Shown: piece by piece, positions 25,119 to 35,984 of the stretch
Layout of the letters: every line of letters begins with the position of its first letter
How positions within the stretch are numbered: position 1 is the stretch's first letter
Assembly (NCBI RefSeq): GCF_900108185.1
Contig: NZ_FNVA01000005.1
Span: 427,849-491,848, forward strand
Direction: 5' to 3'
From: Bryocella elongata
GTDB lineage: Bacteria; Acidobacteriota; Terriglobia; Terriglobales; Acidobacteriaceae
DNA: 64,000 bases
Translations under genes and position numbers: made by a program
The notes under the pieces: model-generated
Database searches by the model: none
The model's input: the letters and a program-made list of their open reading frames with translations, nothing else
Told to the model about the DNA's origin: nothing

Positions 25119-27122
25119 CTAATGGCTTGCCGGCATGTTTTCAGCGAACCACTTCACCTCGCGGTCGTGGCGATCGCGGAGGTGTTCGGGATCCTTGAAG
25201 CCATGGCCTTCGTTGGGGTAGACGACGAGCTGTGTCTTCACGCCCTCGGCGCGCAGTGCGTGCCACAGCTCAAAGCTCTGCGGTGCGGGGCATTCGCCAT
25301 CGCGGTCGCCCACGATGATCAGCGTCGGGGTCTTCACGTTCTTGACGAAGTTGATCGCCGAGCTCTTGGCGTAGACGGCCGGGTCGTCGTAGACGCTGGC
25401 ACCGAAGAAAGGCAGCATCCACTGGTCGATGGAGTTCTCGCCGTAGTAGCTCTGCCAGTTGCTGACGCCCGCGCCGGCGACGGCCGCGCGGAAGCGATGC
25501 GTCTGGGTGATGGCGAACATCGCCATGAAGCCGCCGTAGCTCCAGCCGGTGAGTCCCTCGCGGTTCTTGTCGATGGACAGCTTCGCCTCGAGCATGTCCA
25601 TGCCCTTCAGGATGTCGCGCAGGTCGCCGTAGCCGAAGTCCTTGCGATTGGCCATGGTGAAGGCCTCGCCCTGGCCGTAGCTGCCGCGGGGGTTGGGCTG
25701 GAACTCGAAGTAGCCTTCGTCAGCCCAGCCTGCCGTCGTGCTGAAGCGTGGTCCGACCGAGGCCGACGGTCCTCCGTGCACGGTCACGATGAGCGGATAC
25801 TTCTTCGCGGGGTCGTAGTCCCTGGGGTAGGTGATCCAACCCTGCACGTGGAAGCCTTCGTTCTCCCACTCGACGGACTCGACGCGGCTGGTAGGCTTCG
25901 CGCCGTCGTTCAGGTGGGTGAACTGCTGCAACTTGTCGAGCGGGCCCACGTAGACCTCGGGCGGTGCGGTGAGGCCCGACTTGACGAACGCAAACACGCC
26001 CTTGTTCGTGAACGAAACCGCGTTCTTCAGCGGGCCGCCGGAGACAGCTACTTCTCCCAGATCGGTGGCCGAACCAGGAATCTCCCTGCGCGTCGTGACG
26101 TCGTAGTCGGGCGCGACGATGTGTCCGCGACGATCCTCGATGAAGCCAATGGTCTTGTCGTTCAGCCACGCCTCATAGGTGGGGGTTCCGTCGATCTTCG
26201 GGGTGACGTCAATGGGCTCGCCCTTGCCGTCCGCATTGACCACCCACACATCGCCGCCGTTGGAGCTGAAGTCGCTCATCAGCCCGCCGATAAAGGCGAT
26301 TCGCTTGCCGTCCGGCGAGAACCGCGGCACGGCCATCTGCAGGCCATGCATCGCGGACCTGGTGGTGTTGGGGTTGAAGATGACCTCCGCCGTCGAGCCA
26401 GCAGTCGCCGTGTATAGCTTGGCTACCCACCAGTTGTTCTCGCCAGGAGCTGCAGCGCCGATGAAGGCAATGCTCTTTGAGTCGGGCGCCCAGGTGTACT
26501 CGAAGACATATCGCTGCGGCGTGGGCTCGACAAGCCACGAACCCACTCCGCTGTTGGTGTCCACGCCATAGACGCCCTGGATCTCCAGGTTGTCCTCGCC
26601 GATGACGCCGGCCCACGGCTTCATCGCGTCGAGGGCACCGGCCTGGCGGCTGGCGTCCTTCACGAAGAGGAAGGCGAGCGTCTTGCCATCGGGCGAGAAG
26701 GTCGCCTGCTTGAAGATGCCGGTAATGCGCGTCAATTGCTTGATCTCGCCGCTACTGCGGAACCAGAGGAAGATTTCGCCTTGTGCGCCCTTACCGTCCG
26801 TGCCTGGGCAGCCTACGGTGAAGGCGAGCGTCTGGGAGTCAGGCGACCAGACCGGATCGGAGTCGGTGCAGTGGGGCCCGCCGGGAGCGATGATTTTGTC
26901 CTGCCCCGGATTCGCGACCCCGGTCACGTACAAGGTAGACGCACCTCCGGAGCGGAGGCCTTCGGTGCCAGCGCCACGCAAGGTCCAGGCGACCAGGGCA
27001 CCGTCAGGGGAGATAGCTACGGCACCCGGCGTGCGCACCCGGCCTGGGCGCTGCGCCCCGGCGCAGAAGGTGAACACAGCCAGTGAGGCGCATGAGAGGA
27101 GAGCGGTTGAACGGCGGATCAT
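25119..27122 (-). CDS. S9 family prolyl-oligopeptidase-type serine peptidase, secreted
   Basis: 667 residues with a signal peptide (MIRRSTALLSCASLAVF, cleavage near CAGAQ). Residues about 30-420 form the WD40-like/beta-propeller part with Tol-type repeats (AISPDGALVAWTL, WSPDSQTLAFTVG, FSPDGKTLAFLFV). The C-terminal alpha/beta-hydrolase carries the nucleophile GWSYGGFMA (Ser528), the acid in VGDRDGECP (Asp608) and EGHGFKD (His640). It most likely cleaves short peptides in the periplasm, as in dipeptidyl-aminopeptidase or acylaminoacyl-peptidase relatives. It lies 93 nt downstream of a GNAT gene on the same strand. Confidence 0.9.
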   Translation of the reverse strand: MIRRSTALLSCASLAVFTFCAGAQRPGRVRTPGAVAISPDGALVAWTLRGAGTEGLRSGGASTLYVTGVANPGQDKIIAPGGPHCTDSDPVWSPDSQTLAFTVGCPGTDGKGAQGEIFLWFRSSGEIKQLTRITGIFKQATFSPDGKTLAFLFVKDASRQAGALDAMKPWAGVIGEDNLEIQGVYGVDTNSGVGSWLVEPTPQRYVFEYTWAPDSKSIAFIGAAAPGENNWWVAKLYTATAGSTAEVIFNPNTTRSAMHGLQMAVPRFSPDGKRIAFIGGLMSDFSSNGGDVWVVNADGKGEPIDVTPKIDGTPTYEAWLNDKTIGFIEDRRGHIVAPDYDVTTRREIPGSATDLGEVAVSGGPLKNAVSFTNKGVFAFVKSGLTAPPEVYVGPLDKLQQFTHLNDGAKPTSRVESVEWENEGFHVQGWITYPRDYDPAKKYPLIVTVHGGPSASVGPRFSTTAGWADEGYFEFQPNPRGSYGQGEAFTMANRKDFGYGDLRDILKGMDMLEAKLSIDKNREGLTGWSYGGFMAMFAITQTHRFRAAVAGAGVSNWQSYYGENSIDQWMLPFFGASVYDDPAVYAKSSAINFVKNVKTPTLIIVGDRDGECPAPQSFELWHALRAEGVKTQLVVYPNEGHGFKDPEHLRDRHDREVKWFAENMPASH

Positions 27123-27215
27123 GTCGTCCAGCCTACCAACGATCTGCGCTCGCAGCCCATTTTGACATATCAGATTGAGGCGAAATGGGTTCGGGACCGG
27201 AGTGAGATGGCTGGG

Positions 27216-27992
27216 TCAGCCCGCGGCTTCCTCGGGCTTGAAGACCCTTGTGCAGAAGACCTCGCGATTGAAGACGAAGCCCAGCTGCTCGTAGATGCGG
27301 CGGGCCCCGGTGTTGGTGCTGCCAAGGTGCAGGTAGCTGCGATACCCCGCAGTACGATGCTCGCGCAGGATGCGCCGGATGATGGCGGAGGCGAGGCCCT
27401 GGCCGCGGTACTCGGGTAGGGTGCAGATGCCGGAGACCTCTCGGAACTCGCCGAAGCACATGCGGTCGCCGCCCATGGCGATCAGGCGGCCCTCGCGCCG
27501 GATGCCGAAGTAAGGTCCCATGGCGTTGGTGCGGATGCGGAAGAAGCCCGGAAAGGCGGCGGTGGTGAGGTCGACCATCTCCTGGCCGGCTTCGGGGCCG
27601 CTCATGGGGACGACCTCGTCGTCGCCGGGGCCTTCGGGGATCGGTGCCTCCGCGGGAAAGACCATCTGGCTGACGCCGCCGAAGCCGCTGAGCCGGACGC
27701 CGTGGGCCTCGGCCCAGGCCCCCGCGCGGTCTTCTGCAAGCAGGGGATCGGCGGTGGGGTGCAGCACCCACTCCAGCTCTCCGGGAGCCATGCGGCCTGC
27801 CAGCTCGGTGAGCCCGGCCTCGGGGTCTCCGAGCAGGCAGACGAAGGGCGAGACATCGGGCCGGTAGCGGAGCATATGTTCGCCCGGAGCATCCGCCAGG
27901 TGGGCCTGCGACGAACGCAGCGCAGTCAGCGCCGTGTTGGCGAAGCGGTCGTCGGTGGCCTCGGGCGGGGGAGTGGGGCGAGCGTCTGGCAT
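27216..27992 (-). CDS. GNAT family N-acetyltransferase (FR47-like)
   Basis: 258 residues. The C-terminal third is a GNAT domain of the FR47 type: YFGIRREGRLIAMGGDRMC, FREVSGICTLPEYRGQGLAS (CoA-binding R-G-Q-G-L), AIIRRILREH and LHLGSTNTGARRIYEQLGF. The N-terminal half is less conserved and may set substrate choice. The acceptor is unknown. It faces away from the str operon; the 630 nt upstream of it is the rpsL leader and promoter region. Typical ATG with no special features. Confidence 0.82.
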   Translation of the reverse strand: MPDARPTPPPEATDDRFANTALTALRSSQAHLADAPGEHMLRYRPDVSPFVCLLGDPEAGLTELAGRMAPGELEWVLHPTADPLLAEDRAGAWAEAHGVRLSGFGGVSQMVFPAEAPIPEGPGDDEVVPMSGPEAGQEMVDLTTAAFPGFFRIRTNAMGPYFGIRREGRLIAMGGDRMCFGEFREVSGICTLPEYRGQGLASAIIRRILREHRTAGYRSYLHLGSTNTGARRIYEQLGFVFNREVFCTRVFKPEEAAG

Positions 27993-28099
27993 GGAAAGAC
28001 GATAGCAAGTGGTCGGCAGGCCTCGACGGGCTGCCCCGGAAATGGGGCAAATGGCGGGAAAGACTGGCCCCTGTCCCTCTGTTTGAGGGTCTCGTTTTC

Positions 28100-28128
28100 T
28101 TGACTCACCCCCTGGCTCTTGGTAGAGT
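28100..28128 (+). promoter_or_regulatory. sigma70-type promoter of the str operon
   Basis: TTGACT at 28100-28105, a 17-bp spacer, and TAGAGT at 28123-28128. This is the best hexamer pair in the rpsL upstream region and would place the transcript start near 28135, about 490 nt before the rpsL start codon. Confidence 0.65.
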
Positions 28129-28621
28129 GTGAAGGTTCCGTGTGTTTTGCGGGACCACCTGTCTGAGAGCCTGCGCCACCCTCCTTCCGCGAGAAAGCAT
28201 CAGCGGATTCAACCAGGGACGGGAGTTGCGGGCCGGAACAGCGCGATACGGAGTTGGGCGGATCTTTGGGCGTGGGCGCGAGCCTGCAAGCGGAGAGATG
28301 ACTTCAGCCACCGTCGCCTGTCTCAAGCCTTGAGCAGTGATTGCAGTACCCAGCAGCGGTCTGGGAGCAGTACGGCCGCGTGCAGGATTCAGAACTTCGC
28401 CGGAGCTTGGGTTGCAGACTCCCCTGAAAAGAGGAGGGCAATCCGCTGGGAGACCAGCAGCGAGCTCCGCCTTTCGCGTGTGCGCCGGTGGTATTGCGCT
28501 GGTGTGAATGCGGAGAAGAGCGAAGGTGCTGCCCTGCAGTGCGTTCGAGGGAGAAGTCGAAAGCCCGGAGGTTGCGATCAACGCAGCTGCCGGTGTTGCA
28601 AGAAGAGAGAGGTTTTTCGAA
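28129..28621 (+). other. long 5' leader of rpsL (about 490 nt), no gene recognised
   Basis: Between the predicted promoter and the GTG of rpsL. It contains purine-rich patches (for example AAAAGAGGAGGGCA near 28428) and many possible stems, but I cannot assign a known riboswitch or leader peptide. The open frame crossing it (from 28129) continues out of frame through rpsL and is most likely not a gene. Confidence 0.5.
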
Positions 28622-29005
28622 GTGCCTACATTCCATCAGCTCGTCAAGCAGGGCCGCACGCCGACCCGTTACAAGACTGCCTCGCCTGCGCTGCAGGGTT
28701 CGCCCCAGCGCCGCGGCGTCTGCACCCGTGTGTACACCCAGACCCCGAAGAAGCCGAACTCGGCGCTGCGTAAGGTCGCCCGTGTTCGCCTGACCAACGG
28801 CATCGAAGTCACCACCTACATCCCGGGCATCGGCCACAACCTGCAGGAGCACTCGATCGTGCTCATCCGTGGCGGCCGTGTGAAGGATCTCCCGGGTGTC
28901 CGTTACCACGTGGTGCGCGGAACGCTTGACTCGGTTGGCGTCGCCAACCGCAAGCAGAGCCGCTCCAAGTACGGCGCGAAGCGCCCGAAGGCCTCGAGCA
29001 AGTAA
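28622..29005 (+). CDS. rpsL: 30S ribosomal protein S12
   Basis: 127 residues from a GTG at 28622 with AGAGAGG about 10 nt upstream; the conserved N-terminus [18 protein letters not shown] sets this start. S12 sits at the decoding centre. The two lysines whose mutation gives streptomycin resistance in other bacteria, Lys43 ([15 protein letters not shown]) and Lys88 ([13 protein letters not shown]), are wild type. First gene of the str operon. Followed by a gttctac-type hairpin in the 140-nt spacer before rpsG. Confidence 0.97.
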   Translation: MPTFHQLVKQGRTPTRYKTASPALQGSPQRRGVCTRVYTQTPKKPNSALRKVARVRLTNGIEVTTYIPGIGHNLQEHSIVLIRGGRVKDLPGVRYHVVRGTLDSVGVANRKQSRSKYGAKRPKASSK

Positions 29006-29007
29006 CA

Positions 29008-29087
29008 AGTTCTACGTTGTACGTTCTACGGTACGGCTTCTAAGGCTGTGTTCACGTAGAACGTACAACGCACCACGTACAACGCAA
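29008..29087. repeat. heptad-word hairpin, GTTCTAC family (rpsL-rpsG spacer)
   Basis: Left arm words GTTCTAC, GTTGTAC, GTTCTAC; right arm words ACGTAGA, ACGTACA, ACGCACC, ACGTACA. The 15-mer GTAGAACGTACAACG is shared exactly with the spacers at 29624-29693 and 39266-39340. Confidence 0.85.
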
Positions 29088-29145
29088 TTCAGGCCCGGCA
29101 GCGTGAGAAGTCACCGCACCGGGGGAAGAAGAAAGAAGAGAGAGA

Positions 29146-29616
29146 ATGCCGAGAAAAGGCTACATCGCCAAGCGTGAGGTCCCTGCGGACCCGATCTACC
29201 AGTCGACCCTGGTCACGAAGTTTGTCAACAGCATGATGTGGGGTGGCAAGAAGTCCACCGCGCAGGCCATCTTCTACGAGGCGATGGAGAACCTCGAGAA
29301 GAAGGGCGGCGACGAGGCCCTCAAGCTGTTCAAGAAGGCCGTTGAGAACGTCAAGCCGGCCCTCGAAGTCAAGAGCCGCCGCGTTGGCGGTGCGAACTAC
29401 CAGGTGCCGATCGAGGTCGCTCCCGAGCGCCGCACCTCGCTGGCGATCCGCTGGCTGGTGAGCTACGGCCGCGCCCGTGGCGAAAAGGGCATGGTCGAGA
29501 AGCTGACGGCCGAGCTGCTGGATGCGGCCAATGGCCGTGGCGCCGCGATGAAGAAGAAGGAAGACGTTCATCGTATGGCTGAGGCGAACAAGGCGTTCGC
29601 TCACTACCGCTGGTAA
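29146..29616 (+). CDS. rpsG: 30S ribosomal protein S7
   Basis: 156 residues, normal length. S7 organises the head of the 30S subunit and binds 16S rRNA. Visible: [19 protein letters not shown] at the N-terminus, [31 protein letters not shown] and [19 protein letters not shown], and the C-terminal [17 protein letters not shown] purine-rich GAAGAGAGAGA precedes the ATG. Second gene of the str operon, with repeat-bearing spacers on both sides. Confidence 0.97.
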   Translation: MPRKGYIAKREVPADPIYQSTLVTKFVNSMMWGGKKSTAQAIFYEAMENLEKKGGDEALKLFKKAVENVKPALEVKSRRVGGANYQVPIEVAPERRTSLAIRWLVSYGRARGEKGMVEKLTAELLDAANGRGAAMKKKEDVHRMAEANKAFAHYRW

Positions 29617-29623
29617 CGGTGCT

Positions 29624-29693
29624 CCGTTGTACGTCGTGCGTTCTACGTTGTACGTAGGCGCACTCGTGCAACGTTCAACGTAGAACGTACAAC
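29624..29693. repeat. heptad-word hairpin, GTTCTAC family (rpsG-fusA spacer)
   Basis: Left arm words CGTTGTA, CGTCGTG, CGTTCTA, CGTTGTA; right arm words GTGCAAC, GTTCAAC, GTAGAAC, GTACAAC. The arms are largely complementary. Same family as the preceding spacer. Confidence 0.85.
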
Positions 29694-29735
29694 GAGATCG
29701 CATCACCGCAGGTCAAGCCTGCAGAAAGAACTACC

Positions 29736-31829
<2,094 letters not shown>

Positions 31830-31835
31830 CGGGCA

Positions 31836-31855
31836 GGCACGGCGGGAGCCGTGCC
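31836..31855 (+). terminator. short hairpin after fusA
   Basis: 8-bp stem GGCACGGC-GGGA-GCCGTGCC directly after the fusA stop, without a T-run. It is more likely a processing or attenuation structure than a full terminator. Confidence 0.4.
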
Positions 31856-31961
31856 GATCGTTGCGAAGGTTTAGCACAGCAAGCCGCGCACTGGAGCTCA
31901 GTTGTACCGCGAGCGTGCGCAAGACATAGGAATCAGCAGTAATTCTTAGACGGAGAAGATC

Positions 31962-33149
31962 ATGGCGAAGGAAAAATTTGACCGTAGCAAACCGCACGTG
32001 AACGTTGGCACGATCGGTCACATCGATCACGGCAAGACGACCCTCACGGCGGCGATCACCAAGGTGTTGTCGAAGCACAACCCGAAGAACAGCTTCCGCT
32101 CGTTCGACACCATCGACAACGCTCCTGAGGAGCGCGAGCGTGGTATCACCATCTCGACCTCCCACGTGGAGTACGAGACGGCGAACCGCCACTACGCTCA
32201 CGTCGATTGCCCGGGCCACGCCGACTACATCAAGAACATGATCACCGGTGCAGCGCAGATGGACGGCGCGATCCTCGTGGTTGCGGCTACCGACGGCCCG
32301 ATGCCCCAGACGAAGGAGCACGTTCTGCTCGCTCGCCAGGTTGGCGTTCCGTACATCGTTGTGTTCCTCAACAAGTGCGATGCAGTGGAAGACGAAGAGC
32401 TCATCGACCTGGTCGAGATGGAAGTTCGCGAGCTGCTCTCGAAGTACGACTTCCCCGGCGACGACGTCCCTGTGGTTCGTGGTTCGGCTCTCGGCGCGCT
32501 CAACGGCGAAGCCCAGTGGGAAGCCAAGATCGACGAGCTCATGGAAGCCGTCGACAAGAACGTGCCCCAGCCCGACCGTCTGGTCGACCTGCCCTTCCTG
32601 ATGCCGATCGAAGATATCTTCTCGATCTCGGGTCGTGGTACCGTCGTCACCGGCCGTATCGAGCGTGGCAAGATCAAGGTCGGCGAGCCGGCTCAGATCG
32701 TTGGCTTCCGCGACACCCAGGCGACCACCGTCACCGGCGTCGAGATGTTCAAGAAGCAGCTTGACGAAGGTCTCGCGGGCGATAACGCCGGCCTCCTCCT
32801 CCGCGGTACCGCGAAGGAAGACGTCGAGCGCGGCATGGTTCTCGCCAAGCCGGGTTCCATCACCCCGCACACCCAGTTCAAGGGTGAGGTCTACGTCCTC
32901 TCGAAGGAAGAAGGCGGACGTCACACTCCGTTCTTCAACGGCTACCGTCCCCAGTTCTACTTCCGCACCACGGACGTAACGGGTTCGGCCAAGCTCCCCG
33001 AGGGCACCGAGATGTGCATGCCCGGCGACAACATCCAGCTCGATGTCACCCTGCACACGCCGGTTGCCATGGAGAAGGGTCTCCGCTTCGCCATCCGTGA
33101 GGGTGGACGTACGGTAGGCGCCGGCACGATCTCCGAGATCATCAAGTAG
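31962..33149 (+). CDS. tuf: translation elongation factor Tu
   Basis: 395 residues. EF-Tu delivers aminoacyl-tRNA to the ribosome. Motifs: [53 protein letters not shown], and the C-terminal [23 protein letters not shown] precedes the ATG. Only one tuf is in the window. Two strong UUCG hairpins lie downstream, so the str operon ends here instead of running into rpsJ. Confidence 0.97.
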   Translation: MAKEKFDRSKPHVNVGTIGHIDHGKTTLTAAITKVLSKHNPKNSFRSFDTIDNAPEERERGITISTSHVEYETANRHYAHVDCPGHADYIKNMITGAAQMDGAILVVAATDGPMPQTKEHVLLARQVGVPYIVVFLNKCDAVEDEELIDLVEMEVRELLSKYDFPGDDVPVVRGSALGALNGEAQWEAKIDELMEAVDKNVPQPDRLVDLPFLMPIEDIFSISGRGTVVTGRIERGKIKVGEPAQIVGFRDTQATTVTGVEMFKKQLDEGLAGDNAGLLLRGTAKEDVERGMVLAKPGSITPHTQFKGEVYVLSKEEGGRHTPFFNGYRPQFYFRTTDVTGSAKLPEGTEMCMPGDNIQLDVTLHTPVAMEKGLRFAIREGGRTVGAGTISEIIK

Positions 33150-33172
33150 CTTTTCCCTTCGGGGAAAAGCTA
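33147..33172 (+). terminator. intrinsic terminator overlapping the tuf stop codon
   Basis: Perfect 11-bp stem TAGCTTTTCCC (starting with the tuf TAG itself), TTCG tetraloop, and the complement ending at 33172. It has no long T-run on the plus strand. Confidence 0.65.
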
Positions 33173-33226
33173 CGGGCAGGCGACCGGCTTTAGCCGGCGC
33201 TGGCCCGGAGATCCGAAGGAAACAAG

Positions 33227-33254
33227 AACGCGGTCAGCTTCGGCTGACCGCGTT
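33227..33254. terminator. bidirectional intrinsic terminator between tuf and the Tat-type gene
   Basis: 12-bp stem AACGCGGTCAGC, TTCG loop, complement at 33243-33254, then TCTGTTTTA on the plus side and TTCTTGTTT on the minus side. It separates tuf from the convergent gene at 33261. Confidence 0.8.
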
Positions 33255-33260
33255 TCTGTT

Positions 33261-33833
33261 TTATAGCCAGCACCAATAGCCTGGGTTCTTCACGATCTCG
33301 ATGCGAGGATGCAGGTCCTTGAGTCGCCCACCATCCTGCAGGACGTTCCACTCGAGGGTGAACATCCCCTTCCACTTGCCTTCAAAATCTCCGAGAAAAC
33401 AGCTTGTCGCATCTGCGCCCCAGCCTGCGGCCTTAGGCGGATTGGCACTGTAGCTCCGGACCGGGGCATCTCCGTCCCAGACCTTCCATTCGACGTGAAG
33501 CAGGGGCGGTGTGTCGCATCGGTGATTGGGGCGCGGCGGTCCCAGATCGCAGTCGAGTTGATCCAAGGGCAACCGCCGATCAACATTGAGCCATACGTGG
33601 TAGTCGTGCTTCCCGACGGGAAATGCTTCACTGCGCCATGTTCCCACTGTTAGCGGTACCGGAAAGGTTGGCGCAGGGGTGCAGTGAATCGAGGCTCCCG
33701 ACGCAACGTGGGGGACGGGGGACCACCCGGGCAAAGCGAAAGAACCCGCTACTGCGCTCAGGCTTCGGAGAATATCGCGTCTTGTGAAGGGCCTCGTCGT
33801 ACCCACTTCAACAGCGGTTCTTTGGGTTTCCAT
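33261..33833 (-). CDS. unknown protein with twin-arginine-type signal
   Basis: About 190 residues from the ATG at 33833; an ATG at 33860 with AGGG upstream is an alternative. The N-terminus has FTRRDILRSLSAVAGSFALPG, a twin-arginine motif followed by a hydrophobic stretch, pointing to export in folded form. The mature part is rich in Trp, Pro and His (HDYHVWLNVDRRLPLDQLDC, then HVEWKVWDGDAPVRSYSANP) with four cysteines and looks like a single beta-rich domain. No family recognised. It sits, with marR and clC, between tuf and rpsJ, where those two are usually adjacent. Confidence 0.65.
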   Translation of the reverse strand: METQRTAVEVGTTRPFTRRDILRSLSAVAGSFALPGWSPVPHVASGASIHCTPAPTFPVPLTVGTWRSEAFPVGKHDYHVWLNVDRRLPLDQLDCDLGPPRPNHRCDTPPLLHVEWKVWDGDAPVRSYSANPPKAAGWGADATSCFLGDFEGKWKGMFTLEWNVLQDGGRLKDLHPRIEIVKNPGYWCWL

Positions 33834-33902
33834 CAAACAATCATCCCTTGGGACCGTCATGGGGAACGCCCTCTCATGTGTCACTTCTTCCACCGTCGCA
33901 AC

Positions 33903-33940
33903 TTGTGCTCACATCTAGATCGTTTTACGATCTAGATGTG
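33903..33940 (+). promoter_or_regulatory. promoter with overlapping MarR-type operator of marR-clC
   Basis: Perfect inverted repeat ACATCTAGATCG (33911-33922), 5-nt centre TTTTA, and complement (33928-33939). A promoter lies under it: TTGTGC at 33903-33908, 17-bp spacer, TACGAT at 33926-33931. The expected transcript start falls at or within a base or two of the GTG start codon (33938), so the mRNA may be leaderless and autorepressed. Confidence 0.75.
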
Positions 33941-34375
33941 AGTGCGAAGAAAGATCATCCCTCCATCCCTCCGGACGTTAAGGAACTCGCGGAATTCCGC
34001 TTCCTCCTCCGCCGCTTCCTCGCATTTAGCGAGCAGGCCGCCGAGTCCAATGGCCTTCCGGCACAGCAGCACCAGCTGTTGCTCCAGGTCGCAGGTGCCC
34101 CGGAGGGAACGGACGTGACGCCCACCTATCTTGCCACCCGCCTGGCGTTGCGGCGCCACAGTGTCGTCGAGCTGTGCAACAGGTGCGAGAGCGCAGGATT
34201 ATTGCGGAGGATTGCCTCCGAGGAAGATCTCCGCAGCGTTTCGCTCCATCTGACGTCACAGGGGGAAGAGATCCTGACGAAGCTCTCCCAGGCGCATGCT
34301 GCCGAACTGCGCGAGCGCGTGCCCGACCTGGTGGACTCGCTTCGGCGCCTTCTTGCGATGGAAGGAGACCGATGA
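33938..34375 (+). CDS. MarR family transcriptional regulator
   Basis: 145 residues from the GTG at 33938, which lies at the end of the operator palindrome; the sequence leaves no room for a Shine-Dalgarno, in keeping with a leaderless message. A winged helix-turn-helix is visible: QQHQLLLQVAGAPEGTDVTPTYLATRLALRRHSVVELCNRCESAGLLRR, with the wing RIASEEDLRSVSLHLTSQGEE. Its stop overlaps the clC start (ATGA), so repressor and channel form a two-gene operon, and the palindrome at the promoter suggests autoregulation. The ligand is unknown. Confidence 0.85.
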   Translation: MSAKKDHPSIPPDVKELAEFRFLLRRFLAFSEQAAESNGLPAQQHQLLLQVAGAPEGTDVTPTYLATRLALRRHSVVELCNRCESAGLLRRIASEEDLRSVSLHLTSQGEEILTKLSQAHAAELRERVPDLVDSLRRLLAMEGDR

Positions 34376-35754
34376 CCGCGAAGCTACGCAGATACCCGCT
34401 CGTCAGCAGGCTAATGCCGCTGGTTCGCGAGGACCTCGACAACACCTACGCGCGCGACTTGCACAAGTGGCTGCTGATTGCGCCCTTACTGGGCGTGACC
34501 GTCGGCCTCACGGTGACGGCAGTGAGCGAGATCATTCTGCGGCGGATGTGGTCGCCCGTGCTGGCTTGTTTCCTCGCGCATCCATGGACCATCGTGCCGA
34601 TCGTTACCGCGGGTTGCGGCCTCGCCGGGGTGGTGATGCAGCTCTGGACGCCCAATCCCAACGAGCACTCCACCGAAGAGATCCTCCACGCCTACCACCA
34701 CGACGAGGGTAGGGTGGACATGCGTCCGTTTGCCGCGAAGCTGGCGGCTGCAGCGCTAACAGTAGGACTGGGAGGAAGCGCCGCGCTGGAGGGCCCAAGT
34801 ATCTACAGCGGCGGTGCATTGGGATCCTGGCTGTGGGAGCGTCTGCGGCGTATTAAAGCCTTTCGCCTGACGGACCGGGACCGGCGCATTCTTCTCATCA
34901 GCGGTGCTGCGGCAGGCATGTCAGCGGTGTTTCGCGCCCCGCTGACCGGCATCGTCTTTGCGCTCGAGATGCCCTACAAGGATGACCTCGCGCATGAAGC
35001 CCTCCTGCCTTCGCTATTGGCCTCGGTGGTCTCCTACGTCACGTTGGGTTCATTTCTTGGGGGTGAGCCGCTGTTCGACTTCCACAGCACAGGTAGCTAC
35101 ACGATGCATGATCTGTGGTGGTGTGCGTTGCTGGGAGCGCTCGTGGGCCTCGCGGCAATGACCTTCGTGATCTCGTTCCGACGGCTGCGTTTCGCTGTCG
35201 TGAAGTTGAAGGCGCCGCACGCCCTGAAGCTCACGGTGGGTGGATTGCTCACGGGACTCACTGGCCTTGGATTCCTCCGCTGCTATCCCGGTCGGCTCAT
35301 TCCGTTGGGCCCAAATTACGAGGCCGTGGGGATGATCCTGGATCAATCGCATGGGACCCGCGAACTGCTGTCGTTTGTGGCCGCCAAGCTGGGAGCGACG
35401 GCGTTCACGCTTGGAGCAGGTGGTGTCAGCGCGATGTTCGTGCCGCTGTTTCTTAGCGGTGGAACTCTGGGCGTGGCCTTCTCGCAGAGCTTCGTGCATA
35501 GCAGCCAGCCGGATCTCTACGCCGCAGTGGGCATGGCGGCTTTTCTGTCGGCAGCCTACAAAACCCCGCTGGCTGCGGTGGTTTTCGTGGCGGAGGCCAC
35601 GGGTGGCCACGCATTTCTGATCCCGGCGTTGGTCGGCGCGGCTGTAGCGTATATCGTTTCTGGGGATTCGTCGATATCGCCTGAGCAAACGGTCCACGAA
35701 CGGGCAGAAGCGCCGCCTCCTAGCAGCAACCCCGCAGGAAATCCAAAGCCTTAG
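34372..35754 (+). CDS. chloride channel (ClC) family protein
   Basis: 460 residues from the ATG at 34372 with an excellent GAAGGAG ribosome site; upstream in-frame sequence is marR in another frame. ClC proteins are chloride channels or H+/Cl- exchangers. Visible: GLGGSAALEGPSIYSGGALGSWL (GREGP-type filter region), SGAAAGMSAVFRAPLTGIVFALEMP, then GAGGVSAMFVPLFLSGGTLG (the GxFxP region) and AAFLSAAYKTPLAAVVFVAEATGG. No C-terminal CBS domains. About ten hydrophobic helices. Translationally coupled to marR; chloride or pH/acid stress regulation is a guess. Confidence 0.88.
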   Translation: MTAKLRRYPLVSRLMPLVREDLDNTYARDLHKWLLIAPLLGVTVGLTVTAVSEIILRRMWSPVLACFLAHPWTIVPIVTAGCGLAGVVMQLWTPNPNEHSTEEILHAYHHDEGRVDMRPFAAKLAAAALTVGLGGSAALEGPSIYSGGALGSWLWERLRRIKAFRLTDRDRRILLISGAAAGMSAVFRAPLTGIVFALEMPYKDDLAHEALLPSLLASVVSYVTLGSFLGGEPLFDFHSTGSYTMHDLWWCALLGALVGLAAMTFVISFRRLRFAVVKLKAPHALKLTVGGLLTGLTGLGFLRCYPGRLIPLGPNYEAVGMILDQSHGTRELLSFVAAKLGATAFTLGAGGVSAMFVPLFLSGGTLGVAFSQSFVHSSQPDLYAAVGMAAFLSAAYKTPLAAVVFVAEATGGHAFLIPALVGAAVAYIVSGDSSISPEQTVHERAEAPPPSSNPAGNPKP

Positions 35755-35764
35755 GCGAAAAATA

Positions 35765-35793
35765 TTGCAAAATCAGATTCTCCCAGCTATGCT
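35765..35793 (+). promoter_or_regulatory. candidate promoter of the S10 cluster
   Basis: TTGCAA at 35765-35770, a 17-bp spacer, and TATGCT at 35788-35793, in an AT-rich patch directly after clC. This would give a leader of about 185 nt before rpsJ. Confidence 0.5.
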
Positions 35794-35984
35794 TATTGGG
35801 TTGGGCGTACTGCGTCCGCGGTACGTTGTGCCTGCTCGAATCTGAAGCTGGCGCGAAGCCCCCGCAAAACATCTGAAGTCCGGTTCTTCCACGAAACGAG
35901 ACTTGCGCGTCCGGTCCAGAATCATGATCGCGCGCAAGATACTCCAAACCGATCTTTGTTTGAAGGTCAGAAAGTAGTTCCCGA

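Noticed and set aside
28129..28773. 214-codon open frame in the rpsL leader
   Set aside because: It runs out of frame into rpsL, has no Shine-Dalgarno and no conserved pattern. Kept only as leader sequence.
28622..29005. Possible streptomycin-resistance change in S12
   Set aside because: Lys43 and Lys88 are both wild type.
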